From the NCBI RefSeq assembly GCF_020921035.1, contig NC_063158.1:5438001-5502000 (forward strand): 64,000 nt of DNA, written 5' to 3'. Shown here piece by piece: positions 11,412 through 22,388 of the stretch; within the stretch, counting starts at the first letter, position 1, and every line of letters starts with the position of its first letter. Under the pieces are notes generated by a model. It was not told the origin of the DNA, made no database searches, and saw only the letters and a list, made by a program, of their open reading frames with translations. Made by a program: the position numbers and the translations under genes. Source of the stretch: Rhodamnia argentea (Eukaryota; Streptophyta; Magnoliopsida; Myrtales; Myrtaceae).

Positions 11412-13685
11412 ATGGAGGAAGAATCGGACTCGAAGCAAGAAGCCCTGCTTCTCAAAGGGCTCGCGGAGACCAGATTCAAGTCCTCGAACCTCAAATCCGC
11501 CCTCAAGTGCGCCAGGCGAGCCCACCGTCTCTGCCCTTCCCTCGACGGCCTCGCCGGGATGATCACTTCCCTCAGCATCCTCGACTCCGCCGCCAAATCA
11601 CCCCCCGAGTACTACAAGATCCTCCAGGTAGAGCCTTTTTCCCACATCAACGTTATCAAGAAGCAGTACAAGAAGCTAGCTCTCGCGCTCCACCCCGATA
11701 AAAATGCCGGCTTGGGCTCCGACGACGCGTTTAAGGTCGTGGGTGAGGCGTTTCAGTTCTTGTCCGATAGGGTCAAGAGGAAAGAGTATGATGTTGGGTT
11801 GAGGGTTAGGATGCAGGAGGAGGCCGTGGAGGGCCTGAATGCGGCGGAGACGTTCTGGACCGCGTGTTCGCGGTGTCGGCTGTTGCATCAGTTCGAGAGG
11901 AAGTACTTGGGGCATAGCTTAGTCTGTCCTAGCTGTAGGAAGAGTTTTAAGGCCATGGAGGTCGAGGGCGAAGAGGAAGATGGTGAGGGGTCTGAGGGTG
12001 GAGTTGGGTGTGAGGGATTGAAGCGAAAAGCGGGCAGTGTGGATGTAGGTGTTAAGAGGAAGGTGAGTAGTGAGGACAGGACGAGGGATGTCGAGTTGAA
12101 GGAGAAAGTGGGTGGCCGTGGTGAAATTGAGGCTTCGAATGGTGATCACGGTGGCGGAAGCGGCGAGAATGGTGCAGGGAGAATCGGTGTCTATGTAGGT
12201 GTTAAGAGGAAGGTGAGTCGCGATGGCAGGACGAGGGATGTCAAGTCGAAGGAGAAAGTGGGCAGTGGTGGTGAAATTGAGGGTTCAAGTGGAGATCGTG
12301 GTGGCGGAAGTGGCGGGTGGGGTGCAGGGAGAATCGGTGTCTATGTAGGTGCTAAGAGGAAGGTGAGTAGTGATGGCAGGACGAGGGATGTCAAGTTGAA
12401 GGAGAAAGTCGGCGGTGGTGGTGAAATTGAGGGTTCGAATGGCGATTGCGGTGGCAGAGGTGGCGAGTGGGGTGGAGGGAGATTGAGGAGGAGAGAATCA
12501 AGGGAAAGAACAGGTGCGATTACAACTGTGGCAAAACAGCCGGAGAAGAAGGGGAGGAAAGCTGAGGAGGAAACGATGACATTGGCAGAAATGAAGTTGA
12601 AAGTGAATAAAAAGATCAACAAGGAGAAAATGAAGTTGAAAGAGAAGGAGAAAGAGAAAGAGAAGGATGATGGAGGAAAGAAGGCAGAGGATGATGGTGA
12701 GGGTAGAAGACAGGTTTCAAAGAAGGATGGAGCTTTTGAAGTTGCATCAACCCAGGAAATTTCAAAGAGAAGTGGAGCTTTGGCGATTGAGATAAGATAT
12801 TCAAGGAGAAGTAGGACTTCGGGTATTAGGAGGCAAAGTAATTCAGAAAGAAGAGATGGTTTGGAATTTGAGATGCAAATAACTGTTCCGAAAAAGAGAC
12901 CAAACTTGGAGCTTGAGAAATCAAGGGGTTCAACGAGTAAGGATTTGGCGGCTATGGCGGTCGTGGATTCAGACTTCTATGATTTTGATAAGGACAGAGT
13001 AGAAAGGAGCTTTAAGAAAGGGCAAGTGTGGGCTGTCTACGATGACATTGACGGACAGCCTAGACATTATGGTCTGGTGAACGAAGTTATATGCATTAAT
13101 CCGTTTAAGGTCAGACTTTGTTGGTTAGATGTACAGTATAGCATAGTCCAAGATCTAGTTGGACAGGAGAAAGTGGGTTTTCATCTATCCTGTGGGAGGT
13201 TTAAGGTTGCTGAGGAAACGATTGTGAAGTCTGTGAATATATTCTCGCATGTGGTTGATTGTGAAAGGGCTGCCAGGGAAATCTACAGGATTTACCCGAA
13301 GAAGGGTTCAGTGTGGGCAGTCTTCAAGGAAGGGGTTTTGGATGCCGAAAGGAGAAATCTTTCAGACCGGGATACGTGCTGCTATGATATTGTCATCTGT
13401 TTAACCACCTATAGCGAAGTGCACGGTTTGAGCATGGCATACCTTGAGAAGGTGGATTGTTTTAAGACCGTATTCCAGAGACGAGAGATTGGACTGCATG
13501 CTATCAGGTGGCTTGAAAAGGACGGGGTCAATCTGTTTTCACATCAGATTCCTGCCCGAAGGCTTTCTGGGAGTGATGTGCCAGATTGTTTGAAAGAGTG
13601 CTGGGAGCTCGACCCCGCTTCACTTCCTTCACATTTGCTGACCACGCAGTCAGAGAAGCTGCAAATGATGCCATGTACTTCTTGA
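11412..13685 (+). CDS. J-domain protein with C-terminal DUF3444
   Basis: Co-chaperone of the plant-specific DnaJ/DUF3444 type, probably nuclear or cytosolic; the J domain should stimulate an Hsp70 ATPase. Single exon, 757 residues from the ATG at 11412 (MEEESDSKQEALLLKGLAE), which matches how the family begins; an in-frame ATG at 11334 would add 26 residues. The N-terminal helix region (residues 1-60) is followed by the J domain (about 65-130: YYKILQVEPF.., HPDK motif present, AFKVVGEAFQFLSD). Next come a short Cys region (FWTACSRCRLLHQF..SLVCPSCRKSF) and a long charged linker rich in K, E and G. DUF3444 spans about 525-725 (DFYDFDKDRVERSFKKGQVWAVYDD.., VGFHLSCGRFKV). The linker holds three tandem 50-residue repeats. 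The substrate and partner are unknown. Confidence 0.92.
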   Translation: MEEESDSKQEALLLKGLAETRFKSSNLKSALKCARRAHRLCPSLDGLAGMITSLSILDSAAKSPPEYYKILQVEPFSHINVIKKQYKKLALALHPDKNAGLGSDDAFKVVGEAFQFLSDRVKRKEYDVGLRVRMQEEAVEGLNAAETFWTACSRCRLLHQFERKYLGHSLVCPSCRKSFKAMEVEGEEEDGEGSEGGVGCEGLKRKAGSVDVGVKRKVSSEDRTRDVELKEKVGGRGEIEASNGDHGGGSGENGAGRIGVYVGVKRKVSRDGRTRDVKSKEKVGSGGEIEGSSGDRGGGSGGWGAGRIGVYVGAKRKVSSDGRTRDVKLKEKVGGGGEIEGSNGDCGGRGGEWGGGRLRRRESRERTGAITTVAKQPEKKGRKAEEETMTLAEMKLKVNKKINKEKMKLKEKEKEKEKDDGGKKAEDDGEGRRQVSKKDGAFEVASTQEISKRSGALAIEIRYSRRSRTSGIRRQSNSERRDGLEFEMQITVPKKRPNLELEKSRGSTSKDLAAMAVVDSDFYDFDKDRVERSFKKGQVWAVYDDIDGQPRHYGLVNEVICINPFKVRLCWLDVQYSIVQDLVGQEKVGFHLSCGRFKVAEETIVKSVNIFSHVVDCERAAREIYRIYPKKGSVWAVFKEGVLDAERRNLSDRDTCCYDIVICLTTYSEVHGLSMAYLEKVDCFKTVFQRREIGLHAIRWLEKDGVNLFSHQIPARRLSGSDVPDCLKECWELDPASLPSHLLTTQSEKLQMMPCTS
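12051..12500 (+). repeat. Three tandem 150-bp units inside the J-protein coding region
   Basis: Units begin at 12051, 12201 and 12351, each with GTTAAGAGGAAGGTGAGT or a close variant. The 150-bp period equals 50 codons, so the frame is kept. Each encodes V/A-K-R-K-V-S then a GGG-rich stretch and GRIGVYVG. Confidence 0.9.
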
Positions 13686-14786
13686 TATCTAGCTTTACTT
13701 TCACTGATGTGGATTTTTTTCGATGTACATTGTGACGACATGTTGTTCTAAGGAACATTGTCCGCCCTTGCTTGTGATGCAGAGTAAAGTTTTAAAAAAA
13801 GAAGAAAATCTGTAGATTATTCAGAGATTGTTTATACTGTTTACATGAACGTGCATTCTAATTTGTAATTATGGTAAAGGGTACAAGCCTTTGTTGTTTA
13901 TGTATATAGCGTCATAATCGAGCTCATCATTCTCAACCTTCAAGGATCTATTTTCCCATGAAGACATGATGCACTGTTGACCCTTGAGCTCATGGTTGTA
14001 GTACTTCGGCCAGACAGAGAGAGGATGATGGAACCTCCGATGCAACAAATGGAGTTTGAAACAATTTCGAGCTTCTTCGGGAACTTCCTATCCGGGCACT
14101 GTGGGTTCCTGAAACACGAACATTGTGTCAGAATAAAAGTCGGATCTCTACATTTGATTCAGTCGCAATGTGAACCAGGACTCCATTTTCACCATGCTAT
14201 TTCGACTGTCGCTGCTTGGCTTTTATCTGAAGACACGCGCATGCTCTTCTGGGGCGAAGAGTAGTCTTTCCTCGCGCTCTGGCTACCAGTTCCTCAGGGA
14301 TGGAACGAGCCAGGAACTCACTTCTTAATGGGTGATCTCTCCTGCAGTATTCCAAGAATGATCCCTTCGAAGAAGGCAATAATTCCAAACTGTATGGCAC
14401 CATGATCAAAGAATGAGAAAACAGTCTGCAACTTTGAGTTGTTAGCATTTAGAAAATTTTAAAGACGTTCTGCTTCGAAACTGCTTAGCGAGGCGCTCTG
14501 TATGCAGTATGCATTTTCACACTAGTCTTTTTTAAGTCGGTGAGATAATCTCATAATTCTGACTTCATTATACGACCTGTGATTTTCGTCGTCGTCGACA
14601 TTCGGCCATGCTCAACCCCTGGTTCGAGGCTCACGTCTTGCCAAGGTAGTAGGACATTCGGCCATGGTCATTTTCTGGACGTTGGGTGTCCGGTTTGATT
14701 CCCGCCAAGACATCTTTGTCCCCTACCTTCCAAGCCTCTGAGTCTTTGCTCTCACGACCGCCATCGTCATTAATCCCTGCCAAACT
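13686..14786. other. 3' UTR and spacer between J-protein and PPR genes
   Basis: Contains the 3' UTR of the J-protein gene and the upstream region of the PPR gene. Short open frames here (for example 13977-14264) have no recognisable content. Confidence 0.5.
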
Positions 14787-16250
14787 ATGAAGAGAATAAG
14801 CTCGAGCTATCTGAAGGCGGAGCGAACCGTCCTGCGACTCCTCCATGGCCATGTGACCCGGACCCGACTCACCCAGATCCACGCCTACTTCCTCCGCCAT
14901 GGCCTCCACCAGTCCAACCAAGTCCTTGCGCACTTCGTCTCTGTCTGCGGCTCCCTCAACCGGATGTCCCACGCCGCTCGCGTGTTCGCCCAGACCCACT
15001 ACCCGAACGTCATCCTCTTCAACGCCATGATCAAGGGCCACTCCCTCTGCGGACCCTTCGAGCGTTGTCTGGATCTGTTCTCCTCCTTGAAGAGCTGTGG
15101 CATTTGGCCCGACGAGTACACTTTTGCGCCTCTGCTCAAGAGTTGTTCGAGCCTCGGGGACCTGAGGCTTGGAAGGGGCCTGCACAGGGATGTGCTTGTT
15201 GCTGGGTTTGAGCGTTTTGCTTCGATTCAGATCGGGTTGGTCGAGCTTTATGCTGCATGTGCTGAAATGGGCGATGCGCAGAAGGTGTTTGACGAGATGC
15301 TTCATCGGGAAGTGATTGTTTGGAATTTGATGGTTCGTGGGTTTTGTAGCGCTGGTGATGTTGAGATGGGGTTGGGGGTTTTTAGAAGAATGAGCGAGCG
15401 GAATGTTGCTTCCTGGAATACGATAATCTCTTGCTTGGGGCAGAGTGGGAGGGACAGGGAAGCTCTGGAGCTCTTCGATGAGATGCAGAAGCAGGGTATC
15501 GAGCCAGATGACGTAACAGTTGTCAGTTTGTTGCCCGCTTGTGCTCGTTTGGGTGCGGTCAACACTGGACAACAGATTGAATCCTACGCCGAGTCGAGCA
15601 GGCTTCTGGAGGATTTCGTCTCCGTTGGAAATGCAGTCATTGATTTTTATTGCAAGAGTGGAGATATGGAAGCTTCTATGCGGAAGTTCAGGGGAATGCC
15701 AAGGAAGAATGTCGTATCATTTAATACCGTGATCACGGGCATGGCATTTAATGGAAAGGATCGACAAGGAGTCAAGTTATTTGAGGAGATGGCGACAGAA
15801 GGCATGAGTCCTAACGATGCTACTTTTGTAGGTGTCCTGACGTGCTGTAGTCACGCTGGTATGGTGGACAAAGCGCGGGAACTGTTTGCTTCTATGAGTG
15901 TGGATCACCAGATCGAGCCGAAGCTCGAGCATTATGGCTGTATGGTCGACCTACTAGGACGCGGTGGATGCGTGAGAGAGGCTTTCGACTTGATCAGGAA
16001 AATGCCTATGAAGCCAAATGCTGCACTATGGGGCTCTGTGCTCAGCGCTTGCCGCACTCATGGTGACACGGAGCTCGCAGAACTCGCTGTTAAGGAACTT
16101 ATTAACCTTGAACCTTGGAATTCAGGTAACTATGTGTTGTTATCAAACTTATACGCCGATGCAGGGAGATGGAATGAGGCGGAGGAAGTAAGAGTCCAGA
16201 TGAGAGGACGATGCGTTCACAAAGTACCTGGCTATAGTGCTGTTGGGTGA
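14787..16250 (+). CDS. Pentatricopeptide repeat protein, PLS class, E-type C-terminus
   Basis: RNA-binding helical-repeat protein; PLS-class members mostly act in mitochondrial or plastid RNA editing and processing. Intronless, 487 residues, as usual for this family. Repeats run from about residue 60 to 400; clear P/L/S motifs include NVILFNAMIKGHSLCG, EVIVWNLMVRGFCSAGD, NVASWNTIISCLGQSGR and NVVSFNTVITGMAFNGK. The end (LEHYGCMVDLLGRGG.., NAALWGSVLSACRTHGD, NSGNYVLLSNLYADAGRW) is the E domain, and it stops at VPGYSAVG without a DYW domain. An editing member would therefore need a DYW partner in trans. The N-terminus is modestly basic and may target an organelle. It resembles Arabidopsis At1g09190 from memory, unverified. 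Confidence 0.93.
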   Translation: MKRISSSYLKAERTVLRLLHGHVTRTRLTQIHAYFLRHGLHQSNQVLAHFVSVCGSLNRMSHAARVFAQTHYPNVILFNAMIKGHSLCGPFERCLDLFSSLKSCGIWPDEYTFAPLLKSCSSLGDLRLGRGLHRDVLVAGFERFASIQIGLVELYAACAEMGDAQKVFDEMLHREVIVWNLMVRGFCSAGDVEMGLGVFRRMSERNVASWNTIISCLGQSGRDREALELFDEMQKQGIEPDDVTVVSLLPACARLGAVNTGQQIESYAESSRLLEDFVSVGNAVIDFYCKSGDMEASMRKFRGMPRKNVVSFNTVITGMAFNGKDRQGVKLFEEMATEGMSPNDATFVGVLTCCSHAGMVDKARELFASMSVDHQIEPKLEHYGCMVDLLGRGGCVREAFDLIRKMPMKPNAALWGSVLSACRTHGDTELAELAVKELINLEPWNSGNYVLLSNLYADAGRWNEAEEVRVQMRGRCVHKVPGYSAVG

Positions 16251-17110
16251 TAAGATCACATTCTTGGTGCTGATCCTCAATCAGTGAACTGCGGAAGCAG
16301 GACATTGCGGGCGTCCCATGCGAAAGCCGCGTGAAGTGATCGAGACTTAGCTGGCCGAAGGACAGAGAACAGAGAACCTCCTCAAGGATAATACACTCGA
16401 TCCTTACTGGTTAATTTCAAATTACTGATTTCTGTGTGGTTACCATCAAATTCCTAATCAGAGAATCTAGCCCACTCGAATGAGAAACACAACTTCTGAA
16501 AGTTTAGAGAACGCATTGCAGCAATTAAGAAGACATTTTGGTAGGACTGAAGCAACAGATTATGATAATCTGTGTTTAATAGCTAAGTAACTAGTCGCTT
16601 AATGAAAATGGTCACAGTATTTGTTACACCAGAGCACTCGTTCCTGAGAAGTTGAAAAGCAAATTTGCCAAGAAATTGAAAATTCTAACACTGGCCCTGG
16701 TGTTCAGCGGAGTAGAAAGACCAAGCCAGGAATTCCACCACTGACCTGGCTCAGTCAATACCAGTTGCAAAGATGCCACAAAAACTTCCATCATTTGGCA
16801 CAGAACATAGATCGTTTCTGAAAAATATCGGAAATGCATCACTGAATCAGATTATCATGCGCATAGAAAAGTGCAGAGCTAAAAAGCAAATCGCTTATGA
16901 ATGTAATTGTTACTCCATACATTCCAATACTTGATTCATAGACGAATCCCCGCTCATAAAGCTCCCAAAATTTTGTTTCACTAGGTGACCAAATCTAAAA
17001 ATTCAAATGGGAGCAACAGCAGAACAAAGAGTTAATGGAATTGTGCTCCCAAGTAACTGCACAGAAAAGAGTGTTCTTTCTCCACACCAGAACCAAACTT
17101 GGAGCTCAAG
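16251..17110. other. Convergent spacer between PPR and NMT genes
   Basis: 3' flanks of two converging genes. No supported gene or repeat seen. Confidence 0.5.
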
Positions 17111-18415
17111 TTACAAAAGCACTAGGCCAAGCTCCATTGGCTTCAATGCATTTCTTAACCGATAATTGTAGAGATAATAGTGGAGTTTCCCGTCGCCTGG
17201 CCCAAATTTCAGTTCCTTTAAAAAGGATTCATTTTGCATGATATCCAAGGCATTGAACACGTCGTAGTCCTTTTGCTTGGCCACAATAAGAACGTCATTC
17301 ATCAGCTGAAGCAAAGGAGTCTTTGTGGCAACATTATAGAAAGAGTATGCTGCCTTCAGAATTGAGTAGTTCTGATTACCCAGGATAGACGAAGGAAGAC
17401 TATAGAAGCTGCTGAAATCAGTAATCTTATGGGATCCAGGGCTTTCCACCACATAACTGTCAACGACATTCTCAGTAGGAAGAAGCCAATGCTCCACGTC
17501 ATTTTCGTCTAAGTCCGGGGCGACTTCAAATTGGTTCAAGTAATTCCTCAGGAGCCGTGCGACTGCAGGAACATCATGAAGCTCCATCTTTCTGAACCCT
17601 GGGGTGGATGTCGAATCTGGTAACCTGTACAGCTTGATAGTTCGACTCATTGTCATCCTTGCACCAAGTCTAGAAAAGCCAACGTCAATCAGCTTCTTTG
17701 GGTTCAAAGTTCTATGCCAGTATTGGCAGGTCGAGATTGGCGTTGGAAGGACCACTCCGGCGGTATAAGCAGCTTGCCAGATGTTTTCAAGGTGAACCCT
17801 CCTGGTGACCTCTTTGATCATGACAGGGGCAAGTCTTTTAGATCTGAGCTTCTTATGAACACACAGGAAATTGATCTCGGCCATGGTGACGACATTGTCA
17901 CGGACACGAATTCTCGCAGGGACGCCGGTAATAAAAGCAACCAATTTTTTCGAGCTCCTGACACGGACGCCAATGTGCCAGCTCTTGTAGTAACCAGGAG
18001 GGCGAAGCGCCCAGCGAAGGAACTCCTTTGAATAATTGAACCGGAACATAGTCTCATCATCCTCAACGTAGTTATGAGTTAGAAGATCATAAACTTCAGT
18101 GCACATCTCTTCCGAATCAATATCGCAACTGATCCATTCATAAAGATTGGGAAGGTTGTAGGGTTCTTGCTTCACTTCAGATAACGTGGTAGGTGGTTCT
18201 ATGGGGCCTTCGGGCAGACTAGTATCTCCGATATCCTTGAATTGCCCAACGGGCTGGGTTTCCCAAAACTTGTGCCGCTTCCCGAGCAAGAGAGACTCCT
18301 GAACCTTTTTGGCGAGTGTATCGAGCGCAAGGTCATTCTCAGAAGGAGCATTTCCATCAGGGTTGGGGTTCGGAGTTTCTTCGGGCGAATCAGAGTACGG
18401 GTTGCTATCGGCCAT
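17111..18415 (-). CDS. NMT1: Glycylpeptide N-tetradecanoyltransferase (N-myristoyltransferase)
   Basis: Transfers myristate from myristoyl-CoA to the N-terminal glycine of proteins, in the cytosol and on ribosomes. Single exon, 434 residues from the ATG at 18415-18413 (MADSNPYS); the three codons before it in frame start with TTG and are not a start. Family landmarks are HKFWETQPVGQF (substrate region), EINFLCVHKKLRSKRLAPVMIKEVTRR (acyl-CoA binding GNAT core), YTAGVVLPTPISTCQYWHR and the C-terminal LGLVLL, whose free carboxylate is the catalytic base in this family. The full length matches plant NMT1. Sequence upstream near 18655 (CAACCTGAAAAC read from the plus strand) might mark a leader intron, which I did not resolve. 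Confidence 0.96.
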   Translation of the reverse strand: MADSNPYSDSPEETPNPNPDGNAPSENDLALDTLAKKVQESLLLGKRHKFWETQPVGQFKDIGDTSLPEGPIEPPTTLSEVKQEPYNLPNLYEWISCDIDSEEMCTEVYDLLTHNYVEDDETMFRFNYSKEFLRWALRPPGYYKSWHIGVRVRSSKKLVAFITGVPARIRVRDNVVTMAEINFLCVHKKLRSKRLAPVMIKEVTRRVHLENIWQAAYTAGVVLPTPISTCQYWHRTLNPKKLIDVGFSRLGARMTMSRTIKLYRLPDSTSTPGFRKMELHDVPAVARLLRNYLNQFEVAPDLDENDVEHWLLPTENVVDSYVVESPGSHKITDFSSFYSLPSSILGNQNYSILKAAYSFYNVATKTPLLQLMNDVLIVAKQKDYDVFNALDIMQNESFLKELKFGPGDGKLHYYLYNYRLRNALKPMELGLVLL

Positions 18416-20172
18416 CTTAATCAACTTATCAATGCTGTTCCAAGGAAAAGGGCCTGTTCCAATTAGCTAAGGAACTTGCTTGCTGCTGACATAACAAATG
18501 AACATCCCTTTCTCAACACTGTTCAGCAAAAATGCAAGCAATGTGAAGACAAGTCAAGTCCTTCGGCCAAACTGAAAAATTATTCCCTCCCTAATATACC
18601 CATTTCTATAACCGCCAGCTGATACATCAGAAATTTCTCGTGCAAAATCAACCTGAAAACACAAGATCATAAAGAAACGCAATCTCAGACCCAGCACCTT
18701 CCAAAAGAACCCGATAAATTCAGACCCGAACACAAGGTTGGAACAAAAGGGCAAAGAAGAAAGGGAGCACGCGATGATCCCCACATCAACAAATCACATG
18801 CAGAAAGAAGCAATCGACGCACGAAGATGCAAATGAACGATAGAACATGCAAGGGCGAGCAAGAATCGAAGAACCTTGCTTGCGGGGGGCGATGAGCGCG
18901 AGCAAGAGCGACAAAGAGCGCAGATTCGCGGGGCTGAACGGAACAGAGCGTTCCAATGAAATGTGCGTTTCTTGAGCAAATTCGGATCCACGGAGAGCGG
19001 ATTCTGCTTTCACGTTGTTGCTGCGTTTCGGGTCGCCCACGGGCCACGGCCCACCACTCATCGGGTCGGCTTTGCGGGGTGGGTTCGTCAAACTCCTTAA
19101 AATTAAAAAGATTCCAAAATTACATTATGGATTCAAATTTAATGGAGATCTTTCGCATGCCTTGGTTGTACTTTACTCTGAATCTACTTTATTCGACTTA
19201 AACCTCACGGGAAATTGTTAGGTGAACGTAGAATACTTTACTAACTTGAATCTGGCTTATTGGAAATGAGGGGTGAGCATGGTTCTATTTCGAGAGTCGG
19301 ACCGGTTTCGGGATCTAGGACATGTAGGGTAAGTTTTAGGCTTCAAAAATTGGAAAATCAATTTCGACGGGCGGGTTCCGAATTTCAGGTGAAAATTGAA
19401 ACAAAACTTTTTTTTTTTTTTCTTGTTGTATGTCTTTGTGCGATCTCACGATATTCTATAGTATCCGATGATGAATGTATAATATGAAACACTAGCTTGA
19501 GCTTTCATTTCTTATGATATCCTTGACTGAAACTTTTACTTTGTTAATGTTTTATATTGTTGGGTGACTAAATATGAGTTGCGGTCGGTGGATTGTAGTA
19601 GCAAATTATGATCATTACAAGTGATGATTCACTACGATCGTTCAATTAAGAACACGAGTGGAACCTAGATAGACCTTGAAACAGATCTTGAAACTTGTGA
19701 TAAGGTAGGTTTTCGGGTTTCAAAGTTTCATGTCATGTTCCAGATTTCAAAAAGTGAAGAAACGGTTTTGACAAGTAGGTTCAAGGTTCCAGGTATATCC
19801 GGACCGACATTGAAACCTTTCACCCCCGTTGGAAATTGGTCTCGTCATATCCGACAATCTGTATTCAGTTTAATACATGTCCCCGAATAAACTTTTGTGT
19901 TTCACTAAAGCAATTATGATTTGGAATTCTAGGTAAATCTGGACCGACCTTGGAATCGGTGCTTGTACTATTATGACGTAGATTGAAATAGTCGTTATCT
20001 TGTGAAAGTGTTAGCCAAAATTTTCACACTATTTTCTTAGGGAAGGTAATTTTACCTACCCGACCAAACATCTGTGTTACTTGGGCTCAATTGGGCGCAG
20101 ATAAAACCTTCAATCACTATGTTGTGTGTTGGGGACAAAGCGAATTTTTCAAGGGGAAGGGGAAGGATATGG
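18416..20172. other. Spacer upstream of NMT with decayed repeats
   Basis: Holds the NMT promoter and leader. From about 19255 to 19830 there are words such as GGGGTGAGCATGGTTC, GGTTTCGGGATCTAGG and CCGGACCGAC, the hallmarks of a decayed TIR element of the same kind as the one at 20173-21347. Boundaries unclear. Confidence 0.45.
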
Positions 20173-21347
20173 TAGGGGTGATCGGTTCTTGTTCGGTTCG
20201 GTCACACTAAAAGGGTGTGTTTGTTTTATTGAAAATGTTTTTCTAGAATTCGTTTTCCGGAAAATGATTTCTGAAAAACAATTTTCGAGGTTGTTTTCCT
20301 TTGTTTGACGATATGTGATGGAAAACGCTTTCTAATGTGTGATTTTCATTTGGAAAAATGATTTCACTTTAACTACTTCTTCTTAAACAAAACGAAAATC
20401 GAATTTTTAATTCTATATTTAATATTTTTATATTTCTCTTTTTTTTCTTTTTCTTTTGTTTTCCTTCTTCTTCCTTTTGCAACCCCTGCTCCTTCTTTTA
20501 GTGACGCCGGCGGCCTTGTGTGAGCTCGAGCTTGCCGGTGAAAGGCGAGCTCAAGGCTCAACAGATCCGCTCGAGGCAGGTCGCGAGCCTCGAGGCCGCT
20601 AGATCCGGTGAGCTCGAGGTCGCCAAATCCAATAGCTTCGAGGCTCGCCAGGATTGGGCGAGCCTCGAGCTCGAGGCCGCCTGATTCGACGGTCTCGGGC
20701 GTGTTTGCCAAGACTAGGTTAGTCGGCCAATAGCCTCCTGGCTCGCAAGTGGCAGCTGTCATCCAATCGTGACAAGGGAAGAGGGGAAAAAAAGAAAAGA
20801 ATATTAAAACATTAAAATATAATAATAAAATATTTAAAAATTAAAAAGAAGTAATTTTGAAAAGTGTTTTCACCTCTTCATATTAGGAAATTCACTTTTT
20901 CGATTTTGTACATAACTTTCCATTGACCGAAAAACATTTTCTGTTGACCGAATCATTTTCCGGTAAACCAAACAGATGAAAGTCCGAAAAACTAATTCCG
21001 GGAAAACACTTACCCCGAAAGAAACACACCCTAACACACCGAGCCAGTTCTTAGTTTTTAGGATCGGGAATCGGATCAGACGTAACCGGTCGAGTCCGAT
21101 TTTGGAGCGGCCCAATAGAATCGATGGATTATTAGTAGGGGTGAGTGACACAAACTTGAATCTTAATGTACTAATAATTCAAAATAGGGTTACATTTAAA
21201 AAAATAAAGCACATAAATAAAAACTAATCAGTCCAATTCCCCCCTAGAACTGGGAATTGAACCAAAAATCACAGATTTCAGTTTTATATAACCGGGAACC
21301 GAATTGAATCAATTCGGTCGGTCGGTCCGTTTGTCTTGCTCACCTCT
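20173..21347. mobile_element. TIR element with TAGGGGTGATCGGTTC-type ends, carrying a second element
   Basis: The left end TAGGGGTGATCGGTTCTTG and the inverted right end TAGAGGTGAGCAAGAC (read from 21347 back) are similar, and both flanks are rich in CGGTTC/GAACCG words. A second TIR element (20212-21032) interrupts it. A related element lies at 40303-40743. Non-autonomous; the superfamily is not assigned. Confidence 0.5.
20212..21032. mobile_element. TIR element with AGGGTGTGTTTG ends and a GC-rich core (copy 1)
   Basis: Ends are AGGGTGTGTTTGTTTT and, inverted, AGGGTGTGTTTCTTTC. Subterminal parts share GGAAAATGATTT and TTCCGG words in inverse order. The middle (about 20500-20740) is a GC-rich CTCGAGG/GCGAGCC region flanked by T/C and A/G tracts. 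A second copy lies at 49297-49944. The ends resemble hAT or PIF/Harbinger MITEs; a target duplication is not clear. Confidence 0.7.
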
Positions 21348-22388
21348 AAAATACGGTCGGCCTCGCGGTTGTATTTTTAAAATTTGGGGGATTTCTAGCA
21401 TTAATCTAGTTCGTTTAGGAAAGTCGTATTACTTTGGCAATACAAAGTTTTTACCCTCCACGTAGACTTCAATATTGAAGTGAATTCTTTTTAATATATT
21501 ATTCCTTTTACTCATCAATTTATGATGGGAATTTTCGAAACTAAACTTTATGTCAATGGATTTAAGATTTCCAAATTCATGTTGCTCGTAAATGATTCAC
21601 CCAACTTGCAAATTTTTTTTAAAGGATTATTACATAAATTAGATTATTTTGAATAATTTATTCGAAGTTTTTAAACTTTTTCTCCTCTTCAATTTAGTAG
21701 AAAGAACCATCGTGCTCACAAATAATCAGCCTCACACCTGTCTTTGTGGTTAGTTTTATGACTTACCAAAACTACACGTACCAAATTTGTGCAGTCTTGG
21801 CTGTTCTAGTATCGATACATTTGCATTTCTAGCAAGAACAATACATTTGCCTTTTGCACAGAGAATATGAAATCAATGCAGGTAACATCATCTTTTCATT
21901 TCCGTATCTAGACAAGCCCCGGAGCCGGCCGGTTTCGTTAGAATCTGACTCTGGCTCATCTTTTGTGCGAGGTCAATGTAAACCGTGATCCCACGTCGCT
22001 AAAACACTCGATCGTGATGTGCCTTATACACACATAGTCTCCTTTCATCTCAATTAAGAAAGAAAAGAAGAGGAGAAAACAATTAAATGCGTAATTTGAC
22101 ATTAGAGATTTTTTTTCCAATTTTCCTTATAAGTCAAATCTATAAATTTAAGTTGCATGCATTAGAATCCGTGGCGTTCCAAAAGATGGGTGTTGGCTTT
22201 TCTTGCCTTATTGGACAAGATGATGAGATAATGTCGACCTGATCCGTTCTTTTGCCATTGGCATTCGCCTTCTTCTTTTTGTCGACTTCACTTCTTTGGT
22301 ATGCCAAGGACTTGGATCGGCAATCTCTCCCTCCAATCTTCCCCGCACCTCTCGATTGTGTCGATATAGTCTCGGTCCGAAGCCAGGC
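21348..22388. other. Spacer upstream of the response regulator
   Basis: AT-rich, no repeat or gene that I can support. It must contain the promoter of the next gene. Confidence 0.45.
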
